Part shown: piece after piece, positions 25,656 to 38,135 of the stretch | Numbering within the stretch: the first letter of the stretch is position 1 | How the letters are laid out: each line of letters opens with the position of its first letter | Assembly (NCBI GenBank): GCA_015179025.1 | Contig: WHUX01000205.1 | Span: forward strand, 27,734 to 91,733 | Direction of reading: 5' to 3' | DNA length: 64,000 nucleotides | Source: Terfezia claveryi | Taxonomy: Eukaryota; Ascomycota; Pezizomycetes; Pezizales; Pezizaceae | Position numbers and translations under genes: made by a program | Notes under the pieces: model-generated | The model's input: only the letters and a program-made list of their open reading frames with translations | Databases searched by the model: none | Told to the model about the DNA's origin: nothing

Positions 25656-27127
25656 GGTACCTCCCAACCCAAAAGGCTCCCTATCGGAAAATCCCCAATT
25701 CAAGTTCCAGCTTGCTACTAAGTATCCAGACTCAGGCGTGGAAACTGCTGTTTGTGCAAATGTGTAATGTCGAAAGAATGACAAGAATGTCCGGAGTTAT
25801 CGGAACGACTGACAATGATGTGAATGATGGGTCTAAAGCTGATATGAGTTAAGGAATGGAGATCTCGGCGTGATTCGATTGTTCCGAGCGACCTCAACAG
25901 GCGGGTTTCGTGAAGATAGGGATGTTCAAGGAGTAGGGGCGGACAGGCGGAGGGAGCAATACTTTAGGTTGCTTTCACTCTTGGCAACCTGGCGGTGAAC
26001 TCGAGAGCGAATGACGGGGCGACACAGGATGAACCAGGCACACCAGATGATGGGGAATAAAAAGACGTGCTTAGTCGAGAGGGCCGTGTAAAAGGAAGAA
26101 GCATGAGGGTGAGAAATAATATGGCCAGTGTATCGCTAAAAATGGATCAGGGATTGGGGCAGGGCCGGCTTACTGTGCTCAAGGAGCCTTTAGAATAGAC
26201 CGCGAGGAGGAGGATAACAAGGTATGTACGGTACCAGTAAAGTCCCAGCAGCTGGCAGCAGGAATTTGCGTGAAGCTCCACGCAAGAACAAGTGGGCTGA
26301 GGAAAAAGCCAGATTGGATGTGATCTGCTACTCTGATCGTTGGATCTGGATGCCTCCTAACTATGCGACAACAACCTTCGATTCAACACTACGTCGACGA
26401 TGGCACAGCCCACAGCCGCAAAGCTGGAAGGATGCAATTGAGACACGTTATTTCTCCGCACGACGCAATTCAATCGCCTTGGTGGGGTCAGATGGGGCGT
26501 TCAAGAGAAATATAGGTTACTCGGGCGGCGAGCCAATATTATTATATATACTTCACGAGTGAAAGATAAGTAATAATGATCAAAATAGTCACCGGGAGTG
26601 GAGCCGTTTCTGTCCACGGGCACACGTTCCGGGGCTCGCGAGAAACCGGAGTTTTGGGGGGGTGGAGGGCGATTTGTTTGTCAGCCGGGCTCGAGTTCGC
26701 CCTGTGCTCCGGGTCCCTTGGATACCGATGATGCTTTCACGAGAGGTTTACTCTCCATTGTGACCTGCACTCTGCCCATTGATCACATCATCCTGCAGTC
26801 CGCCCAGTAGCATGGCTCTCCAGCAGCATGTCAAGAGAAAGGAAAAATCTTCGAGAAGACCACCGAGGGATCTCACAGAACACGCGGCTGATTTTTGAAG
26901 GCTTTGCATTCATCCATAGTACGTAGTACGCAGCCTCCAATGTTATTCACTCACACCCTTATGAAATTTGGATATAGGAAGAGTCAAATTCGGAGCTGTC
27001 CAGACTAGCATTTACATGGATGCAGGCATACAGTGCAATGGCAAACTATGAGCGGCTATACACTGGCAGTCCCCTGAACTCATACCTCGGCAAGGATGAT
27101 ATGGATAAATAAGTTTCCAGGTCCTGT
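25656..27127. other. Intergenic, flippase promoter side
   Basis: Contains one 112-codon open frame (26224-26562, plus) without recognisable features, which I do not call as a gene. Otherwise no supported feature. Confidence 0.35.
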
Positions 27128-27136
27128 TTTGCTTAA

Positions 27137-27214
27137 ATACATATGTATGACCGTTGACATGGATATAGGCTCAACTTTAGGTTCCCCTAAACCGGGCTTG
27201 TGCCAACCAACATA
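27137..27214 (+). mobile_element. 78-bp truncated copy of the GTGCCAACCAGACTA-3' family
   Basis: Ends in GTGCCAACCAACATA, the same 15-base terminus with three changes. It is followed by TTTACTTAA (27215-27223) and preceded by TTTGCTTAA (27128-27136), 8 of 9 identical. It is in the opposite orientation to the copy at 27738. Confidence 0.5.
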
Positions 27215-27737
27215 TTTACTTAAGAATCACAGTTAACATTCGCCATACCGATATCACTGAATCTTTGTATTTGCCATGGGCAGCAAGGCTGATATATATT
27301 TCGAGAATTTCCTACAGCTAATTTGGCCTTGTGCTGCCAGGAACAACGAGCATCCACCAAGCGCACCTTTACCTTCATAACGTGAGTCAATGGAATGGTG
27401 GATGGGGTTGGTAAGGTGCTTTGACCTACCGTATCGAAAAATGTCGATAATAATTGAAGAATCACAATGTAGAGAAAGGCCTGTAAAGTATCTCAGTGTC
27501 GAGAGGAGTCTATTTAAGCTGCAATTACAGCATATTAGTGACATCAATCATCAATCTTGAACCATATGACCGAGGGGCCCTCTGATATAGAATTAGATAA
27601 GTAAGCATACTCACTTTCTACTCTGCCTTGCTTTGCTTACCGGTATTCTCATGGGCTTCTGCCATGGATCAAAAGCACCATCCGCCGTATAACCGTGTTT
27701 TACGAGGCACCATAATATCCAATTCGTTCCTTATTAG

Positions 27738-27768
27738 TAGTCTGGTTGGCACAAGCCTCTCGTAGAGA
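27738..27768 (-). mobile_element. 31-bp micro-insertion of the GTGCCAACCAGACTA-3' family
   Basis: Minus-strand 3' end is GCTTGTGCCAACCAGACTA. Perfect 9-bp direct repeats CCTTATTAG flank it (27729-27737 and 27769-27777). The 5' portion contains a short TCTC/GAGA hairpin. Confidence 0.75.
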
Positions 27769-27909
27769 CCTTATTAGACGTGTCCATCGAGATCCACAAC
27801 GCCCATAGCTCTAGTCGATCCACACCCGCACCTAGTCACCCACATCACCCTCGAACCATATCTAAGTTAATTACCCTTTCCAAGTTGGGACATATCAACA
27901 ACAAACACT

Positions 27910-30140
27910 ATGAGAAAGCTTTCAGAATACTTCAAACCAGCAGATGCAAATACATCTACATCGACACAACGACGCATGCAGATGCTTGATGGCCTGGGAG
28001 ACTCACCATTGAGTGACTGTATTTCCTGCCCAAGTCCCACGCCCCCCCCCGGGAAAAGTGTCGCAAACTTGGACGTACGAGGCGGGCCCAAAGCAGCTGG
28101 AGCCACAGAGGGCACAAAGCATACTTCAAAACTTACAACCACACAGGGACGTACCTGGGCAACATCGAGCTCAATTAAGGGAGTGAATGCGAGCAGCAGA
28201 GCAGATCAAGGGAAGCTAGGAGCTGTCATCCCGGACTCAGAGGGCGAAGACACCGATGACTCATTGGATCTAGCGGACCTAGATCTCCTCCTCAAACCAA
28301 AGACTGCAAAGGCAGCCAAGTTGGAGAGGAAGAAGGGCAAGATGCAGAAGACAGAACTCCCCATGAAATCAAAGCCGTCTCTAGATGTGCCTACTTATAC
28401 CTTTTCCCTAGATGCATTACTATCCGAAAAGGCCAAAGATGCTGAACGGGAGCAGACACTGCAGCGTACAGAGGCCTTGCTTGCCAGTTTTGAGGATGAC
28501 GATCGCATGACCATACCTCAACAGCTTTCTGACAAGGGAATTGTAGACGCTGCTGTGGGGAATGAGACAGGAGGCAGAGTATTGGATATGCTCAATCGAA
28601 GAGAAGCATGGAGGGTGGAATATACTTGGTATTTCTTCGGCAACCCAAGCGAAGATAGGCACCCCAAGCCTCCGAACGTCTTCCCCACCGACTCCCTCCT
28701 AGGCTGGTCGTCAAGAATGAAGGGTAAAAATCTTCCACATGAAGTCATGGTTACTACTAACACTGTGGACAGAACCAGCTGCACGTCACCAGATGTTCCT
28801 ATCTGGATGTGTACAGGACATGTGTATTATACGCCCTAACCTCTCTACGGAGGTTGTATCCTGGCTGTTGGATGAACGCATGTATGCCCTGACACATTTC
28901 TTCTTGAGCTTTGCTAAGTTTGTTATAGTTGTGGTGGAGACCCGTGAGGATCTTTCTTTTTCGTATGCAAGGACGCTTGAAGTATGCGTCCCGTGGTTTT
29001 CATGGAAGTGACAATGCTGATCGACTTTAGGCATGTCAACCCCAAGTCAAACAGCTGCTAGACTGTGTAAGAATACTAAAACTATTTGAGCTGCTTGGAG
29101 CAACAAGTGACGCTGTCAATCTAAGCAGCCCGGTTACAATGGGGGTAGCCTCTGATGGCAAAGGTTTGTCATGGATACCCCAATGATGACCCATTTGCCT
29201 AACTTGGATGAAGCAACTCGATGTAAGGACGAAGATATATGGAATCTAAAGCTGCTGGTACGATTTATTGGTACTATGGCAACACAGTATGTAGCCATAT
29301 CAATACACAAAAGCCTAGTCAAAGCTAACGATATCTAGATTATCGAATACTGCAGTTCAAACCGCGGTCGCAATCTTGGTTCGGTTATCACTTGACGACA
29401 TGTTCACCAACCATGGTGATATACTCATTGATATAGAGAAGAGTATATACTCGTTACTCATGTCCAGATCAGAGTCTGATGAGGAGAATGGGTGGGATAC
29501 AACTGTGAGCCAAATATCGAGATAGAGGTGAAAGGTGAATGACTGGCTAAAATTTGTCATGAAGTCACCCAAGCTATTGGAAAATATCACCATGACATTC
29601 AATGAACCCAAATCCCAAGTGCGGTTACTTAAGGTCCTCCCAATTAGCTCTCCCAGAACTCATCTCTTCCGACGACGTCTCGCTTTGACCTTCCTCTTCA
29701 ACGATCACAAATACCTCAGTATTTCCTCCTCTCAGCTTATCACTGTTGAGGATTTCTCCCATCTCCTTGAAGACCCTCGATTTATAGTTAAGCATAATAC
29801 GGACTACAGCAAACTCAAGGCTTTAATAGAGATACTCGATATTGCTTTTGACGATGGTGGGATGCCTGGTAATGACCACAGCAAGCAAGTGGAGAGCGTT
29901 GGCATAGCGCTGAGAGACATGTCGTCAAAAATTAGAGATACAGGAATGGCGAGTTTGGAGAGAACAGAGGCGAAGCAGGTCATTGAGTTGACACAGTTCC
30001 GGTTGCAGTTTGCAGTAGCAAATGGGAGAAAAGGTGGTAGCGTCCTGGAACAGCACTTCTTGAAGGATCAATTTGGGGAAAGAGAGGAAAAGAAACAGAC
30101 GCTGCTGAACTTTGGTGGGACCAGGAACAAGAAGTTATAA
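27910..30140 (+). CDS. Unrecognised multi-exon protein with an in-frame break
   Basis: I do not recognise the family. Exons 27910-28723, 28773-28981, 29031-29163, 29214-29286 and 29339 onward join through four introns of 49-52 nt with clear donors and CTAAC or CTGAT branches. The N-terminus (RKLSEYFKP) and the C-terminus (KKQTLLNFGG) both resemble PCNA-interacting peptides, an acidic SEGEDTDDS patch sits at about 115, and the rest is Leu-rich helical, so a nuclear DNA-repair role is possible but unproven. The reading frame stops at TAG 29523, with TGA at 29529, yet the same frame reopens immediately and runs to 30140 with good coding character. A 30-nt GTGAGC...AAAG segment (29505-29534) would bridge it but is too short for a normal intron. 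Either the gene is broken or the splice is unusual. Confidence 0.55.
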
Positions 30141-30369
30141 CGGGCATAACGCCTGTATTACACGACCAGCGGCTTTGGAGGCAAGTTCTATACGAAGTCT
30201 GACATTCGACCAATATCAATGCATGAATTTAGGACTTCATGTGCCGTAAATAAATTTCTCCCTTTGAACAAGAGAAAAAAAGAAACGGTTTATTGCATCA
30301 GGGCCGTAATCAACTGGTATCGGTGTGTGAGTAATATGTATATGGAATATAGAGATCCGTTCCCCAGGC

Positions 30370-31254
30370 TTAGTCGTAGAACTTCCTGTTCACGGATGGC
30401 CCTAACAAGCTCGTACGGACTGCAGGTAAAGCTTCTGCCTCCATCAACCGGAGCCTCTCCTCCAGTGTATTATCAACAGAGATCTTGCCATGGAATCCGA
30501 CGGCAATAATGCCTCCAGCACTACGGAGCTTCCAATCAGTTTTGTGCCTGAATTGGGAAATTTTCTCACACTTACGAATTGGCCGGTAGCGGGTCCCTCT
30601 CATCAATCTCAACCTTCACCTCCTCGCCCAAAGTATCCTTATACGCTGCCTCTGCCTCTGGTATTGCCTTCCTCACCAGACCATAATCCTTTTCCTTAGC
30701 CTGGACCTTTACATTCTTCTCGTTCAAGCAGTAAAGTCCCTCCAGAATCAAGTTCTTCAAGATTCCTTGATACTTTCCTTCATCTTTACTCACGTCATTA
30801 AGCTTTTGTCTAGCCTGTTCGAAGATGTTGTCAAGCAAGTCTTGCTGAGCGGCGAGAATCATGAGACGAGTTTTGTTGGTGACATTGGACCGGGCAATTT
30901 GCTGGGCTAGCTCTGCTTGCTTGAATTTACGCTCATATTGGGCATCGATAATTTGGGTCTCCTGACGGACAAGTTTGGACTTTTCGATGGAGAATTCTTC
31001 GTCGGCTTTTATTTCAATCTCGCGGGCTTTCTCGAGGGCCTCCTGTTTGATGAAGGCGACCATCTTCTTGAGCTCCGCGGAGACCTGGCGTGGAGACCTG
31101 GGGTTAGTTCCATGATTTCTGATAGGGAGCATAAGGGCACACCTATTGGTATCGTGTTGGGTTAGCTGGAACTTCATTCAGGCACAATGGGGTTTGCCGA
31201 GCTCTCTGGTCAACGGGGGAGCTTGCACTTTACCTCTTTGTCACTGAGTGCCAT
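30370..31254 (-). CDS. VMA4: V-type H+-ATPase subunit E
   Basis: Subunit E forms the peripheral stator stalk linking V1 to Vo in the vacuolar proton pump. Minus-strand exons 31254-31234 (seven codons, MALSDKE), 31084-30576 and 30520-30370 give 226 aa; yeast Vma4 has 233. The family is recognisable from VSAELKKMVAFIKQEA, the long N-terminal helix rich in Ala/Lys/Glu, and the C-terminal globular part (GGIIAVGFHGKI, NTLEERL, LPAVR). The tiny first exon followed by a 149-nt intron is typical of this gene. The acceptor region has two CCAG|GTCTCC words 13 nt apart; only the downstream one (exon from 31084) keeps the family frame. Confidence 0.93.
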
Positions 31255-32236
31255 CTTGACAGCAAGAATGAGGTGTATCTAGCTATCTGGCGTATATATG
31301 GAATAAGAGTGTCGCCCTGGAGCTGAATGTATGGAAGACAAGTGACCGCGGACAAGAAGAATCACGTTGTGTGAAGTACCATTCCTGTTTATGACGCCAA
31401 AGCTCTGTGGTGTCTTGGCGCTCAGAGCTTGGCACTGTTGAGGGATCCGAGCTGAACACCACTGGCGACCGCTCCGGCTGGGGGCGGGGTGGTCGATGTC
31501 AGGGCTATATTTCCATCATTATTGCACGCAAAGGGCCTGAAAGCCCATATCGAAAAGGCTTCTATGTGTCCATGTATATTTACGGTTTACGGTTTACGGT
31601 TTACGGTTTACGCATAGTCTCAATATCCCGAGCTTCCTCCTACCCAGCCACAAATCATATTGTCCCGAGACGCTGGCTTCACATTTGCTCACGTTACCAT
31701 CACTTAAATACCCCTCAGTTGCCAGCAGGATAGCCGTAGACGTCCTCACGGAAGCTGATAAGCTTGGGCTCACCCTGCCGTGACCTTCTCGCTACTTAGC
31801 TGCAGTCTGCAAACTGCATCCCCGAATGTGCTGGTGACCCTGCAGCGTACTGGTAGGTGCCAAAGTAGACTCTTCTTTGACGACGTAGCAAAGAGAGCCA
31901 CCAACCAACCAGCCCCTCGGATTCGAGCCAGAGAAGGTTGGGAGAATCCTCGCGTAACTACAGGAGCATCCATCGGGTTCAACCGTAGGCGAATCAGTTA
32001 CAGGCGGGTGCATCCCCGGCATCGATCGAGGAAAAAGCACGAATAGAAGAGCAGAAAAGCCGAGCAGGAAGACCCTACATAATAGATCATAACGTTGGGA
32101 GTTGCAAAAATTGAAATCGCGACGAAAAGAGACGAAAAACGACGTCACATAATACCAACCCATACACCACGGCGGCACACAAATCATCGCAATATCTCCT
32201 TCCCGGCTCCTGAGCCGCGGCCGCGCAGATAGATAG
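31255..32236. promoter_or_regulatory. Divergent promoter region of VMA4 and the NIPA-like gene
   Basis: About 1 kb between two divergent starts. It contains a TTTACGG tandem repeat (31579-31612). No ORF here has recognisable protein character. The last 200 bases before the NIPA start are G/C-rich with GACGAAAA repeats. Confidence 0.4.
31579..31612 (+). repeat. (TTTACGG) tandem heptamer, nearly five copies
   Basis: Four perfect TTTACGG units and a final TTTACG run head to tail, followed by CGCATAG. The unit is one base from the plant-type telomere heptamer TTTAGGG, but this is a short interstitial run. Confidence 0.9.
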
Positions 32237-34242
32237 ATGAGGGGGTTCGACAATGTCTCCCCTGCGGTGCAAATCTCAATAGGGGTGCTTGTGGGGATAC
32301 TCTCGACGAGTGTGCAGAGCTTGGGGTTAACATTGCAGAGGAAAAGCCATTTGTTGGAGGATGATCGGCCGGCGCATTTACATAGGAGGCCGCCTCATCG
32401 GCGGCGGATGTGGCAGGTTAGCTTTCTTGGAGCAAGGATGGTTTTTGGTTCGCCGGGAGGCAATTAAGAAAAGGCTGACTGTGGATGGAGTTGCAGATCG
32501 GAATGCTCCTTTTCATTATATCAAATATATTGGGGAGTACGGTTCAAATAACGACACTACCACTGGTATTGCTATCCCCCTTACAATCTGTGAGTAGATT
32601 ATTCTTTGCGCTTTCGGTATACATTTGGTGAGTGGGATTTTGACTTTGTTGGTTCAATAGTCCGGTCTTGTCTTCAACTCGATATGCGCGACTCTGATCC
32701 TAGCTGAACCGTTTACTCGGCTCTCATTCATTGGAACGGTGTTGGTCTGCATTGGAGCGACGCTCATAGCTGCGTTTGGGGCAATGAAGGAACCAACACA
32801 CTCGCTGGACGAGCTATTGGGGTTGCTTTCTGGGATGCCGTTTCTGCTATGGATGGGAGGACAGGCGCTGGTGGTTGCTGGGATATTAATTGCGGCGAGG
32901 TTGAGCTCGATGCTGAGGCCGAAGCTGAAGCATACACCGAAGATGAGGATGATCAGGGGAGTTGCGTATGGATGCGTCAGGTACGTGTGGTCGCAAATCA
33001 AGGGGCCATTTGTGCAGGAGGATGTATGCTAATAGGTGGAATTTTGCTTTGTAGTGGCATATTATCTGCTGATACCCTCCTCCTTGCTAAATCTGCCGTC
33101 GAGCTCCTTGTCCGCACAATCATCGACCGGGTCAACCAGTTCAATAGGTGGCAATCATGGATGATTCTTGTGGGGTTGGTTGTGCTGGCAATAACACAAT
33201 TATATTATCTACATCGGGGTCTAAAGTTGTGCTCAACGAGCGTGTTATATCCACTGGTGTTCTGTGTCTACAATATCATTGCGATTCTAGGTATCAAACC
33301 CACCCCGGTAGATAGCCGATGGGGGGCGCTAATCTTACATGGGGGATAGATGGTTTGATTTACTACAAGCAAGCGTCTCGGTTATCAGCACTTTCAGGGG
33401 GATTAATTGCCCTCGGCACTATCATACTCCTTACGGGAGTCCTCGCCCTCTCATGGCGTCTTAGCGAAGAATCACCTCCGGGCGGCCCACAACAAACAAC
33501 CCAGTCAATACTTACACCTACTCTTGGTCTTCTCGAACAGCACGATGAGGCTGAGCTCGAAACTGGTGCTGCAGAAGACGAAAATGCTGAGTCGGGAGAT
33601 GAGACCACAGCCACGGAGTCTACGTGTCTACTACGCCGGTCACGGAGCGGGAATTTAATCGGATCGGCATCTGGGGGCGCCGCTGGATTAGCAGCACCGA
33701 GGCCTGGACCTAGGAGACGGGCGATGACGGAGGTGGAGGAGATTTGGGGGGAGCTGGAGGATGATAGCAATGCGGGGAGGAAGCTGTTGAGGAGTAGGAG
33801 TATGAGGTGGCCCCCCGCCCCTCCTCCTGCCAACAGGAGGAGATCGAAGGATATTGATGAGGAGCTAGCTGCGGAGGGGTTGGGCGCCGGGATGAGTGAT
33901 ACTACGTCGTTATTAGGGGCGAGTGGGAAGAAGAAGGCGTTGGGCGGGAAGAGAAGTAGTTATTTGTTCTTCCCGGTTTCGTCGGCGCCAACGACACCGA
34001 GCATTAGTGCGCCGAGTACACCGCTAGAGGGATCGCGGAGGCCGAGTGCGAGTGAGGGGGTCAGGAGGTTCTCGTTTAGGAGGAGCTCCAAGGGGGGTGT
34101 GGTTGGTGAGGGTGAGGAGTTACAGGAGGCAATTGGGGGCTGGTGGCCTATGAAGTGGTGGGGCAAAGGGCGCTCTGGGAGTCGGGAGAGGGGAGATAGT
34201 GGTGGGGGTGGGGGTGGGCGTGGGGGAGGCGGTGCAGTGTAG
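32237..34242 (+). CDS. NIPA-type magnesium transporter (DUF803)
   Basis: NIPA proteins are multi-pass membrane carriers for Mg2+ and other divalent cations. Exons 32237-32416, 32497-32589, 32661-32980, 33055-33290 and 33350-34242 sum to 573 aa. Recognisable pieces are the first TM (IGVLVGILSTSVQSLGLTLQRKSH), GLVFNSICATLILAEPFT, GCVSGILSADTLLLAKSAVELL and YPLVFCVYNIIAI..GLIYY, each joined cleanly across introns. Nine TM segments occupy about the first 320 residues. The remainder is a long cytosolic tail rich in Ser/Arg/Glu and ending in a Gly-rich run encoded by a GGGGGT-type repeat (34199-34232). The tail is much longer than in animal NIPAs, as is common in filamentous fungi. Confidence 0.88.
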
Positions 34243-37200
34243 ATGTTCTTTTTATGTTTATGTTTTGTTGTTTTGTGTTCTCATATATCTGATGGTCCTG
34301 GGCAGCTACTTGAACTTTTAGCAATGCATAATTAATGGTTTCTTTCTTTCTTCCCCCACCTCTTTTTCTGTTGGTTTTACTATGAGGTTTTTCATCTTGT
34401 TGTGGCTGTATTTTTTCGAGAGTCTAGATTGGGGGGGGAAGTGGTTGTGGTTGTGAAGTCGATTTTTGATATGATATGCACATATATTTCTGGGTTGGAT
34501 CCTTTTTCTTTGCTTTATGGGGAGGCTAGTTCAATACCGAAATATATCAGCCCAGTTGGGGAGGGGCAATCTTTGTTTGTGTACTTTACTCCAGATGCCA
34601 GAAGTTAGGTTATGAATGGGAATATCATGTACAGTTTCACAATGGATTGTATGTAGAACTAGAATGTGTTGGGTACTTGTAGTAAATAACATTCAAATTG
34701 AGTTTTTTCTAATTTTTATTTTTATTTTTAAATGGAATCATTGATAGTGAGGCCATGAGAAATCTTACCCAAGGCGGAGATTTGCATCTCTGCAATATAT
34801 TATTATTATATGGCTTTCATGAGTAAAGATGTTTCCTTGGTTTGGAGGACTGGCTGGTAGTTAGTAGTTTAATATCTCCGTATCATCAAGTAGACTAAGC
34901 TGTACAGTAGAGTCAAAAAGGTTAGAATTTTGGCAAAGATAACTTAGGTATGGCGTATGGTATGGCGTATAGTAGGGTTGTTGTTAAGGTTTGTAGTGTG
35001 GAACTAAAGATTTTTTGTTGGATGCGTCATTGAAAGCTAAAGCTCAATAGTTTTGGTTGTGGTGGTTCATCATGAGAAGTTTATAAAGTAAGATTATTTG
35101 AAATCCACTTCCCCGCTTAAAAGAACCCATGGGGTTCAGATTATCAGCCATAATAGTTGGGCCCCCCTAAAAAAAAATATATCTCAATAATAATCTCTCT
35201 CACACACTCACTCACCCAAGCCAGCTTAACCCAGGAGAAGCCCCCCCCATTCAGAACAAACACAACTTAAATAGGTAATGGCTTCCTAATTGAGCGGGTT
35301 AATGCAACATGAAACTTTCTACAGGGAAGCTTAGGATGAAAAGGGGGTGCAAATCATGCGTCCGTAAGATAGGTGAGATGAGACGGAATCGGAATGTTTG
35401 ACGCTATAGGCACACTTGGAATTTTACTATATTATAGTAACCAGAATGTAGAATGGCCTACGGAGATCCAAGGTGGCCACACAACATCACAGCATCGAAT
35501 GAGGTTTACTTATTGATCAAGTGACTCCATTTATAAGAGGTTCATGCTACTGGAGGTAGCTAACTGGCAATATCAGCATATCCAGATTCATGCGTAAGTG
35601 TATAAATGGGCTTAATGAGCTCCTGAACTACCATGTACCTGCTTCACTGTATAACCCCTTGATTTACATCCAAGAGGGGGCTGCATTTAGACAGCTTCGA
35701 CCTGTGGAATGAACATCCCATCCCAGTTAATCCCGAGGACTGAGAGCAACTAAGGTGTGTTCCGACGCTCAACCGTCAGGGCCACAGAACAGAAGACAGA
35801 AGTGTTGATGACCAGGCCCCAGTCAGTGCTTTGGCTGGGAGGATGATGTTGCTCGAGAAAGTAAGAGCTCGCAGCAGGCACTAGCATTCACTTAAGCAAA
35901 TAGTTAGACGTACAAGCTTTTGAGAATCAACGTTAGTAGTGGAAGGACAGAATTTAAAAAAATATTCAAGGAAGCTGAATACGTGGATTAGATGTGTGGT
36001 CTGAGCCGGAGAAAAGCTGTAGTGGCTTGGGAAGAGTACGCTGCTGCTGTGACTGTCCATACTAAACTCTGGCTTCCGCACTTCGTCAGAGCTGCCGAGT
36101 GGAAGCTGAGATAGAATACCTAGGGAGCGGCGGCTAGACGAGACGGGTAGGTTGGAAGCAGAGTGGCATGCAGTCACGGAAGTCACGGAGTGCAGATGAG
36201 ATAGAAGGGGATGCTGGATCTGGGACTCTCCCTTTGGTGTATATATAGGTAAAATTCTGTATCGTTGAAGTTAATGGCGAGAGCTCACGCGCAGATTTCT
36301 TTAGATTAAGAGAAGCTAATAGCTCATATCTGGTTTCAGTTGTGAGAAGAGGGTTTTCGTTTGTCTGGTTGGCACAACGACCTCTGAGGTTTTCGTAGGG
36401 TGGAGGGTTTTGGCGGACACATGACCCGATAATTGGTACTACTCTACTACAAGGTCTGATCGGGACTACTCTACTACGGCCGAGAACCTGTTTACAGCCC
36501 CAGTGGTAGTTGGATCTACCTACCAAACTGCCATCCAATCCCACCAAGAATGATATCGTCACCCTGAAGCATCAAAAACAGGATATACTTGGATAGGCAG
36601 TAGATAGCAATGATTGATATCAATGTCATGAATTATAAATGATTTTGTTATATAAGAAGAATTAAACAGAAGAAAGAGGAAAGGAACAAGTCAAAGATGA
36701 GTGCGTTGTCCGTTGCGTAATAAACAAAATTAAACAACGCATCGGCTTTTCCATTTCTCGAGAAATTCCATGCATATTGTCCAGCTGATATCATGTCCAG
36801 CTTTCCAATAGCCCCCGCATAATCCCATACCACTTCATTCCCGTATCAATTCCGTACCTTTCCCATGCCACGCCGATCCATACCCCACTCAACCTACACC
36901 ATTGAACAACGAAGCCCGCGTCAGTAGAAGAAAACATCACGTTAAATAAAGAATTACCCAAGTTGGGTATGAACCCAGAACGATGAAGCTCTGACCGGTT
37001 ACCGCATGAGCTTAAAACTCCAGGCCTAGGATGAATGGAGAGAAAGACACTTGTAAGAAATATAGTTGAAAAACAACAGAAGAACAACGCAACCGATCCT
37101 CCAAAATGTATTGAAAAAACAGTAGAGGATGCACAAAAAATACAAGTAGTGGTAGTGTTGAGGCGAGACGATTATTCAAAAGACTAACGGCTACAAGAGA

Positions 37201-37310
37201 CATTACTAAAATAGAAACATCCGATTCCCGTCCAAGTGATAAAGAAACATCTGACAGGGGCGCAACAGGGGGGTTCACTTTGGCCCTCCACCTCAATGGG
37301 AATGTGGGAT
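34243..37310. other. Three-kilobase intergenic region
   Basis: AT-rich in the first half with no supported ORF. Within it lie a short open piece resembling the start of a Zn(II)2Cys6 domain (35309-35372, see findings) and a 27-bp micro-insertion (36361-36387). The frames on the minus strand between 35881 and 37087 have no recognisable features. Confidence 0.4.
36361..36387 (-). mobile_element. 27-bp micro-insertion of the GTGCCAACCAGACTA-3' family
   Basis: Minus-strand 3' end GTTGTGCCAACCAGACAA (one change in the terminus). Perfect 9-bp direct repeats GGTTTTCGT flank it (36352-36360 and 36388-36396). Confidence 0.75.
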
Positions 37311-38135
37311 TCATGAATGTGATGGATGAGGTGGCTGTTGCCCATAAGGCATCTGCGGGCGGTGTACCTGCGCTAGGTATTGCTGGTAGGCAGCATGCTG
37401 TTCAGCAGTCATGTAGGCACCTTGTGGGCCTGGCATTGGAGGTCCAGGCCGACCCTGCTGTTGGGGAGGCAATTGGGCGTGAGATGGCTCTTCTGGCGAT
37501 TCACTATGACGCGTAGAGCGTTAGCAGCTGGATGCTCGGGTCAATACTAGAGGAGGACTCCTTACGGTGGTTCTACATCGCCACCATTTTCAGATGAGTG
37601 GGGTCCAGGCTCTGGTGCATTGAGACATGCCTGTATCAAATTTTTCCCTTCAGCCTTGGTGACGAGAGGTTGAAGCTTCGGTGTAGTGAAGGTGTAGACA
37701 AGTCCAGTCTCAGACACGACCAGAAGAAGCACTTGAGTTCCAGTAAGTACAGATAGCTCGTAAGCCTATCAAAAGACGCGTGTTAGTTGTACTATACTAT
37801 ATGTATCGCAAGCCCTATCGGAGGAAATAGTATGCATAGGGAAAAAGGGTACATACCTTCTTCATAATACCAGCTTTTCGCTTTGAGAAGGTAATGTGTC
37901 GCCGTGATTTGTCTTGGATGAATTTGATTTCGATCTTGCGACGCTCGCGGTTGGGCTTTCCATCGTCATCATCGTCGTCGTCATCTGCGGTTGTTCTCGG
38001 TCGCTTTATTCCTTGAAGATTAGGTCCTACTCCTGGCTGCCCGTTCCCCATTGCTCCATTTCCTACATTTTGCGCGACACCGGCAGCGTTGGCACTGTCC
38101 TGGCCGGGTGAAGGTTGAGGGTCGTTGTCAGACAT
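37311..38135 (-). CDS. MCM1: MCM1/SRF-type MADS-box transcription factor
   Basis: Homologues bind CC(A/T)6GG elements and control mating, cell cycle and development with partner factors. Minus-strand exons 38135-37857, 37765-37566 and 37503-37311 (introns 91 and 62 nt) give 223 aa. The order is a Gly/Asn-rich N-terminus, an eight-Asp run, the SRF-type MADS domain from ERRKIEIKFI through RRHITFSKRKAGIMKK (end of exon 1) to AYELSVLTGTQVLLLVVSETG, then a Gln/Pro-rich tail (AQLPPQQQGRPGPP, AYQQYLAQVHRP). The GKP.RERRK.I.FI signature and VYTFTTPKLQP are those of SRF/MCM1 rather than MEF2-type MADS proteins. The length matches Aspergillus McmA-type proteins. Confidence 0.95.

Noticed and set aside
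26224..26562. 112-codon ORF as a gene
   Set aside because: No domain, repeat, intron or compositional support; it lies in a GC-rich promoter-side stretch where chance ORFs occur.
27197..27753. GGCTTGTGCCAACCA and its inverted copy could be TIRs of one 557-bp MITE
   Set aside because: Each end has its own 9-bp direct repeat (TTTRCTTAA; CCTTATTAG), which fits two separate insertions in opposite orientation better than one element.
31579..31612. TTTACGG array as telomeric repeat
   Set aside because: Only about five units, interstitial between two genes, and the unit is not a known ascomycete telomere repeat (TTAGGG).
36962..37012. tRNA-like sequence on the minus strand (GGGTTCATACCC with upstream GCTCA...GAGC)
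   Set aside because: The anticodon arm is too short and the acceptor and T stems do not pair, so at most a relic.
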